NCBI RefSeq assembly: GCF_000739915.1
Contig: NZ_BBJT01000008.1
Span: 124,001-188,000, forward strand
Source: Paenibacillus chitinolyticus NBRC 15660
GTDB lineage: Bacteria > Bacillota > Bacilli > Paenibacillales > NBRC-103111
Reading direction: 5' to 3'
Length of the DNA stretch: 64,000 nucleotides
Shown: in pieces, positions 27,230 to 34,683 of the stretch
How positions within the stretch are numbered: position 1 is the stretch's first letter
Layout of the letters: every line of letters starts with the position of its first letter
The notes under the pieces: generated by a model
What the model was told of the DNA's origin: nothing
Database searches by the model: none
The model's input: only the letters and a program-made list of their open reading frames with translations
Translations under genes and position numbers: made by a program

Positions 27230-28492
27230 ATGAAACGGAAAAATTGGGCGGCAGGCATTGCGACTACGGTTCTTTTGACAAGCGTTCTATCGGGTTGCGG
27301 AGGAAGTAACGCGGGCGGCAGCGATAAAGGCAGCGGAGAGTCCGGAGGAAAAGTGACTCTGAACGTATGGGGAATGGGTGAAGAAGCGAAATCCCTTCCG
27401 AAAATCGCGGAGCAGTTCGAGAAAGATAATCCCAATATCAAAATCAACGTGCAGGCGCTGCCTTGGGCCTCGGCTCACGACAAGCTGCTGACGGCGGTCG
27501 CTTCCAAGAAAGGTCCGGACGTTTTGCAGATGGGAACGACCTGGATTCCGGAATTCGCGGCGGCGGGCGCTTTGATGGACCTTAAACCGATGGCGGACAA
27601 ATATCCCGAAATCAAAGAAGACAACTTCTATCCGGGTTCGATCCAAACGACCAAATATGAAGATAAAACGGTAGGCGTACCGTGGTACATCGACACCCGC
27701 GTTCTCTACTACCGCACGGACCTTCTTAAAGAGGCGGGCTATAATGAGGCGCCGAAAACGTGGGAAGAGCTTCAGGACGCCGCCCAAAAGCTGACCAAAC
27801 GCGGCAGCGGCAAATACGGCATCTCGCTCGATCCGAAGGAGCAGTCCCTGACCTTCATGTTTGCCCGTCAAAACGGCTCCAAGCTGCTGGACGGCAAACA
27901 GCCTTTGTTCGATCAGCCGCAGTTCGTTGAAGCCGTGGATTATCTCAACAGCTTCTTCAAGAACGGCTCGGCGCCGAAGGATCTCGGTATCGACGCTGTG
28001 CAGGGCTTGAGCGGAGACGGCATCGTGCCGATGTTCATCAGCGGCCCGTGGATGGTTAAGCTCATCAACGACAAGGCTCCCGATCTGAAAGGCAAGTGGG
28101 CCACGGCCGTCCTTCCGAAGAAAGAAAACAACATTTCCGCGCTGGGCGGCTCCAACCTGTCGGTATTCCAGCATACGGAGCATAAAGAAGAAGCAATGAA
28201 ATTCCTGGCCTATATGAGCAAGCCGGAAACCCAGCTGAAATGGCTCGAAATGACACAGTCGATGCCTGCAGCCAAGAAAGCCTGGGAAGACCCTGTTCTG
28301 AAGGAAGACCCGAACTATAAAGTGATCGGCGAGCAGATGAAAGCTTCCGAGCCGATGCCGATGATCAAACCTTGGGAAGAAATCGCCCAGGCTTACCTGA
28401 AAAGCTTCGAACGCATCTACCGCGGTCAAGCGGAAGTCAAACCGGAGCTGGACGCCTTCAACAAGCAGGCTCAGCAAATTTTGAACAAGTAA
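27230..28492 (+). CDS. ABC transporter sugar-binding lipoprotein (sophorooligosaccharide type)
   Basis: A 420-residue extracellular solute-binding protein. The signal ends in the lipobox LSGC with lipidated Cys23, followed by a Gly/Ser-rich tether. The family-1 binding-protein fold is shown by VTLNVWGMGEEAK, FEKDNPNIKINVQALPWASAHDKLLTAVASKKGPDV, the GVPWYIDTRVLYYRTDLLKEAGY hinge and PMFISGPWMV. It is the first gene of the rightward operon with two permeases and sits divergent to the GH3/GH94 genes, so it should capture the oligosaccharides those enzymes degrade. The syntenic Listeria protein binds sophorooligosaccharides. No ATPase is encoded here, so a shared MsmK-type ATPase elsewhere is expected. 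Confidence 0.9.
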   Translation: MKRKNWAAGIATTVLLTSVLSGCGGSNAGGSDKGSGESGGKVTLNVWGMGEEAKSLPKIAEQFEKDNPNIKINVQALPWASAHDKLLTAVASKKGPDVLQMGTTWIPEFAAAGALMDLKPMADKYPEIKEDNFYPGSIQTTKYEDKTVGVPWYIDTRVLYYRTDLLKEAGYNEAPKTWEELQDAAQKLTKRGSGKYGISLDPKEQSLTFMFARQNGSKLLDGKQPLFDQPQFVEAVDYLNSFFKNGSAPKDLGIDAVQGLSGDGIVPMFISGPWMVKLINDKAPDLKGKWATAVLPKKENNISALGGSNLSVFQHTEHKEEAMKFLAYMSKPETQLKWLEMTQSMPAAKKAWEDPVLKEDPNYKVIGEQMKASEPMPMIKPWEEIAQAYLKSFERIYRGQAEVKPELDAFNKQAQQILNK

Positions 28493-28520
28493 ACGCACGG
28501 ACAGGGAATAACCCGAAGCT

Positions 28521-28543
28521 GACCGGCCCCGCAGGGGCCGGTC
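28521..28543 (+). other. Strong intercistronic stem-loop between binding protein and permease genes
   Basis: Ten-base perfect stem GACCGGCCCC/GGGGCCGGTC with loop GCA and no T run. Such hairpins commonly protect the binding-protein part of the mRNA and lower expression of the permeases. Confidence 0.7.
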
Positions 28544-28601
28544 CGGCTATTAACGGTCCATCCTTTACCGGGCTGGACGACAGTGAAAGAAGGGACATGA
28601 G

Positions 28602-29489
28602 ATGAAGGGCTTCAGCAACAGCAAAGCACCGTACTTTTTTATTGCGCCGACTCTGATCCTGCTTACGGTTTTCTCGCTGCTGCCGATCTTTATTGCGCTC
28701 ATTATCAGTTTCACCGATATGGATCTCGCAGGTCTTGCCGATTACTCCAACATTAATTTCATCGGCTTCAAAAACTATATCAGTGTCCTGCAGGACCCGA
28801 TTTTTATTAAATCCATTACCAACACGCTGTTTTACGTGATCATCGGGGTTCCGTGCGTCGTTATTCTTTCGCTCGGGATCGCGCTGCTGATTAATTACGG
28901 AGCCTCCCGCGTTTTCAAAGTATTCCGGGTCATTTACTACCTCCCTTCCGTTACCAACGTAGTCGCGGTAGCTGTCGTCTGGAGTTATTTGTACAACCCG
29001 GCGTTCGGTCTGTTCAACTACGTGCTAGAAACGGCCGGCTTCGATAAGGTTCCGTGGCTGACCGATCCCCTGATCGCGAAAATCTCCCTGATCCTCCTCG
29101 CCTTGTGGCGGGCCGTGGGTCTGAATATGATTATTTTCGTCGCCGCTCTACAGGGCATTCCGAAAACGTATTACGAAGCGGCCCAGCTCGACGGGGCCAG
29201 CACCTGGAAGCAAATGATCCATATTACGGTTCCTATGCTGCGTTTCGCCATTTTCTTCGTGTCCATCACGACCATGATCGGCTGGCTGCAATTTTTCGAA
29301 GAGCCGTTCGTCATGACGCAAGGCGGACCGCTGGACGGCACTACGTCCGTGGCCCTATTCATTTATAACAACGGCTTCAAACTGAGCAACTTCGGCTACG
29401 CCGCGGCGGGTTCGTTTATCCTGTTCGTCGCCATCATCATTATTACGCTCATTCAATTCCGGTTTCAGAATAAAGATACGGACATGTAA
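28602..29489 (+). CDS. ABC sugar transporter permease (MalF/UgpA type)
   Basis: A 295-residue inner-membrane permease with six predicted membrane segments. The start region PYFFIAPTLILLTVFSLLPI is typical for the first helix of the family. The cytoplasmic EAA loop that contacts the ATPase is present as YYEAAQLDGASTWKQMIHI (about residue 190). The first segment and the large first loop (TDMDLAGLADYSNINFIGFKNY) fit the MalF branch. It works with the following permease and the preceding lipoprotein. The ATG at 28602 lies after aagaaggga. Confidence 0.92.
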   Translation: MKGFSNSKAPYFFIAPTLILLTVFSLLPIFIALIISFTDMDLAGLADYSNINFIGFKNYISVLQDPIFIKSITNTLFYVIIGVPCVVILSLGIALLINYGASRVFKVFRVIYYLPSVTNVVAVAVVWSYLYNPAFGLFNYVLETAGFDKVPWLTDPLIAKISLILLALWRAVGLNMIIFVAALQGIPKTYYEAAQLDGASTWKQMIHITVPMLRFAIFFVSITTMIGWLQFFEEPFVMTQGGPLDGTTSVALFIYNNGFKLSNFGYAAAGSFILFVAIIIITLIQFRFQNKDTDM

Positions 29490-29509
29490 AAAGAACGGAG
29501 GAAAAGCTT

Positions 29510-30373
29510 ATGGCTGCAAAAGCTGCAAAATTACGTCCGGCTGGCGCAGGGACATCGGGATCAAGCCCCTTTTTCCAAGGACTCGTGTTTGTCCTGCTTG
29601 CCTTGGGCGGCATCGTCTTCCTCATACCGTTCGTTTGGATGATTCTGTCGGCGTTCAAACCGGAAAGTGAAGTGCTGCGTATCCCGCCCACCCTGTTTCC
29701 CGAGACGTTTACAATGGAAAATTTCAAAAACCTGTTCGAACGGATGAACTTCGGCGTCTACCTGAAAAACACCCTGATCGTCGTGCTGTTCTCCTTCGTC
29801 GGGCTGTTCCTGAATGCGATGGCGGGCTTCGGCTTCGCCAAATACCGCTTCAAGGGACGCGAGGGCCTTTTCTACCTCGTGCTCGCCACGATGATGATTC
29901 CCGGACAGGTCACGATGATCCCCGTGTATCTGATCCTGAACTCCATCGAGCTGACGAACACTCTGGTCGGCGTCGTGCTGCCCGGCCTCGTCGGAGCGTT
30001 CGGCGTCTTCCTGTTCCGCCAGTTCATGTCCACGATTCCGGACGAACTGCTGGAAGCGACCCGGCTTGACGGCGCCAGCGAGCTGCGCACCTTCGCCCAG
30101 ATCGTGCTGCCGATCTCCAAGCCGATCCTGTCGGTACAGGCGATCCTGACCTTCATAGCGGGCTGGAACAGCTTCCTCTGGCCGCTCATCATCGCCAACG
30201 ACGAGAAGCTGTACACGCTGTCCGTCGGCTTGTCGCTGCTGAAAGGCCAGTATGACAGCAACTTCGCCTTGCAGATGGCCGGTTCGGCTTTCATGGTCGT
30301 GCCGATTCTGATCATCTTCGCGATCTTCCAGAAGTACATCATCGACAATTATTCGATTTCGGGGATGAAGTAA
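29510..30373 (+). CDS. ABC sugar transporter permease (MalG/UgpE type)
   Basis: A 287-residue permease with six membrane segments. PFVWMILSAFKPESEVLRIP and the closing QKYIIDNYSISGMK are hallmarks of the MalG branch, whose C-terminal tail reaches into the ATPase interface. The EAA loop reads LLEATRLDGASELRTFAQIVLP (with the conserved Gly). It follows the first permease by 20 bases with cggagg upstream, and is the last gene before a terminator. Together with the other permease it forms the membrane pore of the oligosaccharide importer. Confidence 0.92.
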   Translation: MAAKAAKLRPAGAGTSGSSPFFQGLVFVLLALGGIVFLIPFVWMILSAFKPESEVLRIPPTLFPETFTMENFKNLFERMNFGVYLKNTLIVVLFSFVGLFLNAMAGFGFAKYRFKGREGLFYLVLATMMIPGQVTMIPVYLILNSIELTNTLVGVVLPGLVGAFGVFLFRQFMSTIPDELLEATRLDGASELRTFAQIVLPISKPILSVQAILTFIAGWNSFLWPLIIANDEKLYTLSVGLSLLKGQYDSNFALQMAGSAFMVVPILIIFAIFQKYIIDNYSISGMK

Positions 30374-30415
30374 GCGGAGCGATTGAAATTGTAAACACAT
30401 ACGTTCGAGGATATT

Positions 30416-30447
30416 ACCGATACTGCTTGCAGTATCGGTTTTTCTTT
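30416..30447 (+). terminator. Terminator of the sugar transporter operon
   Basis: ACCGATACTGC/GCAGTATCGGT stem-loop followed by TTTTTCTTTT. Confidence 0.85.
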
Positions 30448-30511
30448 TACCACTTTATTGGTTAATGTTGTAAAATTAGGTATGACCGTTTATGGGAAAG
30501 CGAGAACCGAA

Positions 30512-30601
30512 ATGAAATTAATTAAATGGGGTATCTTATCCCTCTTTTTATTGGCCGTTTCTTGTTCAACGGTAGAGAAACAGTTATGTTACTGCCTATA
30601 A
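30512..30601 (+). pseudogene. 29-residue lipoprotein-signal-like stub
   Basis: The frame reads MKLIKWGILSLFLLAVSCST and stops nine codons later. It has a perfect lipobox (LAVSC) but almost nothing after it, and only a weak ribosome binding site. It looks like the 5' end of a lost lipoprotein gene, or a lysis/toxin-type mini-lipopeptide. The surrounding 800 bases are much more AT-rich than the flanking operons. Confidence 0.3.
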
Positions 30602-30654
30602 CAGCATACATTAAATTCCAGAACCATACTTAAAGAAAAAAGGAGATGGACAGT

Positions 30655-30996
30655 TTGAAAAAAATCATTAAAAAGGTTTCAACGTCTTTGTTAGCGATAG
30701 GATTATCTCTAACCATGTTTACTACAGGCGCATTAGCTTCTGAGAATCAAAAACTCACCAGTATCACCTCCCAAGATGAGGTTAATCCCTTCGTCGGAGT
30801 GGACTATTCAAACTTGAAAAAGGGACATTCAATACTTCTTGGCGGTTCTTCATTTTCAATTGTTTATGGCTCAAATTATGTTTCAGTATCTCCAACTGGC
30901 TGGACTACAGGTCTGGCAGCTGGAGACGCAAGGGTTGACGCTTACGATGCAAATGGAAATCATTATTGGACATTTTATATTCATGTAACTAATTAA
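30655..30996 (+). CDS. Small secreted protein with Ig-like (Big2-like) fold
   Basis: A 113-residue exported protein. TTG at 30655 is preferred as start because aaggag lies 9 bases upstream, whereas the ATG nine bases earlier overlaps the ribosome binding site. The signal peptide is KKIIKKVSTSLLAIGLSLTM with cleavage near ALASE. The mature 80 residues (DYSNLKKGHSILLGGSSF, NYVSVSPTGWTTGLAAGDAR, VDAYDANGNHYWTFYIHVTN) have the rhythm of a bacterial Ig-like Big2 domain: a value statement, a VSxTGxxTxLxAGxA turn, and a closing strand. A single free Big domain is unusual, since these normally are parts of large surface proteins. Low GC suggests recent acquisition. It is followed by its own terminator. 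Confidence 0.65.
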   Translation: MKKIIKKVSTSLLAIGLSLTMFTTGALASENQKLTSITSQDEVNPFVGVDYSNLKKGHSILLGGSSFSIVYGSNYVSVSPTGWTTGLAAGDARVDAYDANGNHYWTFYIHVTN

Positions 30997-31015
30997 CAAT
31001 TGAATAATAAGCCTT

Positions 31016-31050
31016 AATAAGCAGGGGAGAATTCCTCTGCTTATTTTATT
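31016..31050 (+). terminator. Terminator of the small Ig-like protein gene
   Basis: AATAAGCAG-GGGA/TCCT-CTGCTTATT stem followed by TTATTT. Confidence 0.75.
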
Positions 31051-31311
31051 TCCGGCTAATATCCTAGTCTAGATTTTTCATTTCTAAGTGCTTCTCCAAG
31101 GCTCATTGCAAAGTTGAGACTTTGTTAAGATAGTTAGACACATGTTTTTTAACATTACATCTAGATAAGGACAGAAGAACTTTTTTACAGGTCAACATGA
31201 ACAGCACAGTCGGGATCAAAGAGGTTCAAGGTATAGACGCTGATGGTAAAGTCATTTACCGCAGAGGCTGGTGAATCGTTACGGACTGCTCTAACTTCAA
31301 ATCTTAACCGA
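31051..31311. other. AT-rich spacer with a 25-codon frame
   Basis: Contains the hairpin CAAAGT-TGAG-ACTTTG (near 31111-31126) and a short plus-strand frame (31197-31274, MNSTVGIKEVQGIDADGKVI then YRRGW) that looks like a gene fragment. The frame has no ribosome binding site. No complete gene is supported. Confidence 0.35.
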
Positions 31312-31361
31312 CAAAAAGGCCAGAACCTGGAGAGCTTATGCCCGTGGTTCTGGCCATTTTT
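31312..31361. terminator. Terminator of the ECF sigma factor operon
   Basis: AAAAAGGCCAGAACC and GGTTCTGGCCATTTTT form a stem with A/T tracts on both sides. Confidence 0.8.
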
Positions 31362-31369
31362 GGCTTTCC

Positions 31370-32116
31370 CTATTTCGTCACTTCCTCCACGTCTCCCGCG
31401 CTCACCTTGCCGCCTTTATCGAAGCGCGCGACGTATTTTACATAGCCGTACGGGTCTTTGCCCGCCTCGTCGTCCATCACGTTCGAGTTAATCGTCACGT
31501 GCCCGTAATCGTACCCTCCGGCATCCAAAACGGCCGCAATCTCTGCCGCCGCCTCGGCGACTTGCTGCTTGGAGGCGCCCGCCGCATCCGTCACCACGTG
31601 AATGTACAGCGGTTCATCCAGCTTCAGGGACGGAGTCCAGGCGGCATTCTCCGCCAGTTGTCCTTTGACGACCTCCAGTTGGACGCTGACCTCCCGGACC
31701 GCAGGAACCCGCCGGGCAAAAGCAGCCTGAAGCTCCGCCTCCGCTTCTCCTCTCAACCGTTCCATCAAAGGCATATCGAGGTTGGCGGACCGGATGCCGT
31801 CCACTTTCACCTTGGGAATCCAGCCGCCTACGGAGAATTCATATTCCGCTGGCTCTCCTTTATCCGCATCTACCCCGATTTCCTTCACCCGGAATTCGTA
31901 ACGCTTAAATTTGAAGTCGTAAAACCCTTTCTCAATCCTTAGCCGCTTCTCCGGATAATGCTCCACCATAAACTGCTGCAGCTCGCGCTGAGCCAGCCAT
32001 TTGCTGAGTGGATTCCCGTTCAGCGAGTTATACAGCGAACCGACAAGCAGACCAAGCAGACCAAGCAGCACCAGCAGGGCGATATACATGCCCTTTTTCT
32101 TCTTACGTGTCTTCAT
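31370..32116 (-). CDS. Membrane-anchored protein of the ECF sigma operon (YfjL-like)
   Basis: A 248-residue protein: a basic N-terminus (MKTRKKKKG), one membrane segment (MYIALLVLLGLLGLLVGSLY), and an extracytoplasmic region of about 220 residues with no enzymatic motif. The pattern NPLSKWLAQRELQQFMVEHYPEKRL followed by GFYDFKFKRYEF resembles the YfjL-like family of Bacillales, of unknown function. Its start overlaps the stop of the anti-sigma gene (ATGA-type overlap), so it is the third gene of the operon sigma-anti-sigma-YfjL-like and may belong to the envelope-stress sensing module. Confidence 0.7.
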   Translation of the reverse strand: MKTRKKKKGMYIALLVLLGLLGLLVGSLYNSLNGNPLSKWLAQRELQQFMVEHYPEKRLRIEKGFYDFKFKRYEFRVKEIGVDADKGEPAEYEFSVGGWIPKVKVDGIRSANLDMPLMERLRGEAEAELQAAFARRVPAVREVSVQLEVVKGQLAENAAWTPSLKLDEPLYIHVVTDAAGASKQQVAEAAAEIAAVLDAGGYDYGHVTINSNVMDDEAGKDPYGYVKYVARFDKGGKVSAGDVEEVTK

Positions 32117-32700
32117 TCGGACTCTTCCCCCATCTTTCTGATCTTTAATGCCAACAGCCCCATCAAGCTCCCTACAAAGGCAAACAGGCAGTGAATGGAG
32201 GCTGTCACAACAGCTACCAATAAAGGTGAAAAGACAAACACGCCCATTCCCCCGTCCCCCGAACCGTTTACGATCTCATAAATGCTGTCTCCTATAGACC
32301 ATAGAAAAACAGGCGCAAACGAGAGGAAAAACACGATCTTCATCTGTTTATAAAACAGATACGTGACGAAGCCGAGCACGGCGTACCACAAAACAAAGCC
32401 GAAGCTTTCGTTAAGCAGCGACGTGCGGATGGCCAGCACAAACGAAATCGCCATAAACAGCAGCTGATAAAGAGACAGCTTCCGGTTGATCTTCGCCATC
32501 ATCTTCGCATAGTCCTCGGCCGGCTCCGGCAGTTCCGGTTTGGGCAAGCTCTGTCCCGACAAGCGGACGAGCTTCTCGTAATCGGCGTCGTCCGCGGTCT
32601 GCGCTTCCAGCCACCTGGCCGTCTCTTCGCTGAGCAGGCCTTCTTCATATAACGGCAACAGGTCCTCGATAATGTGCCGCACCGTATTTTTATCGTTCAT
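32113..32700 (-). CDS. Putative anti-sigma factor (membrane protein)
   Basis: A 195-residue protein whose ATG at 32700 overlaps the sigma factor stop by 11 bases, with ggaggg upstream. The cytoplasmic N-terminus NTVRHIIEDLLPLYEEGLLSEETARWLEAQ resembles the zinc-anti-sigma helix arrangement (DLLPLYxEGxxSxxT), but the HxxxCxxC zinc motif is absent. Four hydrophobic segments follow from about residue 85. Position and topology suggest that it holds the adjacent ECF sigma factor at the membrane, as YhdL/YhdK-type proteins do for SigM. The open frame extends upstream within the sigma gene, but that part is an out-of-frame shadow. Confidence 0.75.
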   Translation of the reverse strand: MNDKNTVRHIIEDLLPLYEEGLLSEETARWLEAQTADDADYEKLVRLSGQSLPKPELPEPAEDYAKMMAKINRKLSLYQLLFMAISFVLAIRTSLLNESFGFVLWYAVLGFVTYLFYKQMKIVFFLSFAPVFLWSIGDSIYEIVNGSGDGGMGVFVFSPLLVAVVTASIHCLFAFVGSLMGLLALKIRKMGEESE

Positions 32701-33184
32701 AGTATCCCTCCAGCTCTTTGTGCAGTTGGAGCTTAATCCGGTGGAATCTGACCCGGACGCTGTTTTCCGTAGCCCCGATAATGTGTCCGATCTCCCGGAA
32801 AGACAACTCGGCATACATGCGCAGCGTGACGATTTCCTGGGAACCCTCATCCAGCCGGAAAATCCGTTCCAGCAAAATATCGCGGTCCTCGCGGTCCAGC
32901 ACCTGCTTCTCCGGCGTGACGGATTCGCGGCTTTCCGCCGCAAGCTTCGCCGCCAGCTCCTGCCCGTATTTTTTGGACCGGTAGTATTTGCTCAGCTTAT
33001 GCTTCGCGATTCCGAAGAGCCAGGTCCGGACGGTCGAATCTCCCCGGAAGGAGCCGTGCCCTTTGACCGCCTCGTAGAAAACTTCCTGGGTCAGGTCTTC
33101 TGCAGCCTCTCTGCTTTGCGTTTTCACATAGAAAAATGCATACATTTTCGGTTGAATCTCTTTGTAAAGCTCTTCAAGCCCCAT
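32690..33184 (-). CDS. ECF-type RNA polymerase sigma factor
   Basis: A 164-residue sigma-70 family protein with only regions 2 and 4. Region 2: LYKEIQPKMYAFFYVKTQSR and AAEDLTQEVFYEAVKG with the -10 recognition stretch DSTVRTWLFGIAKHKLSKYYR. Region 4: LRMYAELSFREIGHIIGATE and NSVRVRFHRIKLQLHKEL, the helix-turn-helix for -35 binding. It heads a three-gene operon with a membrane anti-sigma and a YfjL-like protein. A TGTAAC-type -35 sequence upstream suggests autoregulation. Similar to SigM/SigV-like envelope stress factors, but the exact ECF group cannot be assigned by eye. Confidence 0.92.
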   Translation of the reverse strand: MGLEELYKEIQPKMYAFFYVKTQSREAAEDLTQEVFYEAVKGHGSFRGDSTVRTWLFGIAKHKLSKYYRSKKYGQELAAKLAAESRESVTPEKQVLDREDRDILLERIFRLDEGSQEIVTLRMYAELSFREIGHIIGATENSVRVRFHRIKLQLHKELEGYYER

Positions 33185-33242
33185 GCGCCCTCCTCATTCG
33201 AAGCCTCATCCGTTGGGCATGCTTTTGCCGTTCTTCTTATTT

Positions 33243-33268
33243 GTACCAGAAAGCGTCCGTTCGTTACA
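33243..33268 (-). promoter_or_regulatory. Possible autoregulated ECF promoter
   Basis: Minus strand TGTAAC (33263-33268), 16-base spacer and GTAC (33243-33246), about 60 bases before the sigma start. The -35 fits ECF promoters; the -10 only partly resembles CGTA/CGTC. Confidence 0.35.
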
Positions 33269-33450
33269 GGATTCGGAAAATTTCTTGAAGGAAGACATCC
33301 AGAAAGGGAACGGGGCGGCGTAAGCCGCTCCCCTTTTAAAGAGGGAATGATCCAAGTGCGATAAACAACGGAGACAAAAACCGGATGCCTTGCGTCAAAA
33401 TAGGGAAATAATTCCGGGCGTCGAAATGTGACCTCAGGAGGCGGTGAAAA

Positions 33451-33672
33451 GTGTTAACCAAAACGGAAAGATTACTACTGGTGAATCAATTTGAAATTCT
33501 AAAAGCGTACACCTCGCCATCCCTTACGACCGTCAACTAGCACAAATACGAGTCCGGCTATCAGACCGCGCAGCTCCTCGCAGATTTGCTGGAAGGCCGG
33601 AATGTGAGCCACCATATCGTCCTCAATACGGAGCTGGTAAAACGCGAGAGCGTCAAGCGCCTGCCGCTCTAA
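33451..33672 (+). pseudogene. Chimeric remnant: YfbU-like N-terminus joined to LacI-family C-terminus
   Basis: From GTG 33451 (aggaggcgg upstream) the frame reads MLTKTERLLLVNQFEILKAY, which is the N-terminus of YfbU-family proteins, then TSPSLTTVN and a TAG stop at 33538-33540. In the same frame after the stop come HKYESGYQTAQLLADLLEGR and later VLNTELVKRESVKRLPL, the typical last 45 residues of a LacI/GalR regulator, including its PSLTTV block before the stop. So two unrelated gene ends have been joined and the product also carries an internal stop. This is the scar of a deletion between two genes; a terminator follows it. Confidence 0.6.
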
Positions 33673-33687
33673 GTGAATAGAAAGCAA

Positions 33688-33750
33688 AAATAAAATCCCC
33701 TTAGGGACCGATGAAGCATGAAGCTTTCATCGGCTCTCAAGGGGATTTTT
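33688..33750. terminator. Bidirectional terminator between the remnant and murR
   Basis: AAAATCCCCTTAGGG... pairs with ...CTCAAGGGGATTTTT, with inner CCGATGAA/TTCATCGG pairing. A and T tracts on both sides. Confidence 0.8.
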
Positions 33751-33804
33751 GCGGCGGCCGCCGCTATTTTTCCGAGCTGTGCGCACCGCGCAAGGTGCCG
33801 ACAT

Positions 33805-34653
33805 TCAGCGGCCGGTCATGCGCCGGATGATATCGCGGCTTTTTTCCAGATAGCCCACGGACTTGTCGTACTCCCGGCTGGCTACGCCCAGATACAAAAT
33901 ATCAATGACATTCAGCTGCGTCATCCGTGATGACATGGCTCCGCTGCGGATTTCGTTCTCCGTCGAAGAGGTGTAAAGCGGATAATCCGCATGCGAGCTG
34001 ACCGAATTGTTGCCGTATTTCGTGATGGAAATCGTTTTTGCCCCGCATAGACGCGCTTCTTTCAAACATTCGATGACATGATCCGTTTCGCCGGAATAAG
34101 AAATGCCGACCGCCACATCGTCCTCGTTCAGCATCACGGCGGATGTCAGCTCAAGATGCGGATCGGTAAACGAATAGCTGGTCTTGTTGATCCGCAAAAA
34201 CTTGTGCTGGGCATCCTGAGCGATCAGATTCGAAGCGCCAAGGCCGTAAAAGTACGTCCGGTTCGCCCGGCTCAGGGCCTCGACCGCTTTTCTCACCGTA
34301 TCCGCATCCAGAATGGTCACCGTATCGCGAATGGACTGGATGTTGTTGGCCGATACCGTGTGGATAATCCGGTCGATAGAATCGTTCGGACGAATTTCCC
34401 GGTACTCGTATCTTTCCTCGGTCTGGTTCAAGTCACCGGCTACTTTGAGCTTCAGCTCCGGGTAGCCTTTCACGCCCATCGACTTGCACAAACGGATAAT
34501 CGCCGCCTGGCTGCCGCCGCTTTCGGCCGCTAATTGCGCTACGGACATTTCCAGCATTCGATGCGGATGACTGAGCACAAATTCCGCTACCTTACGTTCC
34601 GATGGCGTGATATCGTCCAGAATTTCGCGCAGCCTGACTAATCCTCCGTTCAT
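33805..34653 (-). CDS. murR: MurR/RpiR family regulator of muropeptide recycling
   Basis: A 282-residue regulator: an N-terminal RpiR helix-turn-helix (residues 1-75, ITPSERKVAEFVLSHPHRML and MSVAQLAAESGGSQAAIIRL) and a C-terminal SIS sugar-phosphate domain (about 120-260, TYFYGLGASNLIAQDAQHKF and VAVGISYSGETDHVIECLKE). It is the last gene of the leftward operon namZ-serine hydrolase-PIG-L-murR. In Escherichia coli and Bacillus subtilis MurR responds to MurNAc 6-phosphate; that role is inferred here from the adjacent murQ and namZ. Likely targets are the three GAAATTTTATTTC-like sites between 37.9 and 38.04 kb. Confidence 0.85.
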   Translation of the reverse strand: MNGGLVRLREILDDITPSERKVAEFVLSHPHRMLEMSVAQLAAESGGSQAAIIRLCKSMGVKGYPELKLKVAGDLNQTEERYEYREIRPNDSIDRIIHTVSANNIQSIRDTVTILDADTVRKAVEALSRANRTYFYGLGASNLIAQDAQHKFLRINKTSYSFTDPHLELTSAVMLNEDDVAVGISYSGETDHVIECLKEARLCGAKTISITKYGNNSVSSHADYPLYTSSTENEIRSGAMSSRMTQLNVIDILYLGVASREYDKSVGYLEKSRDIIRRMTGR

Positions 34654-34683
34654 AATTCCTCTCCTTTGCCTGCGTGCCGCGCT

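Noticed and set aside
31080-31300. Insertion sequence end suspected from inverted repeats near 31110-31150
   Set aside because: No matching opposite end, transposase or target duplication could be found.
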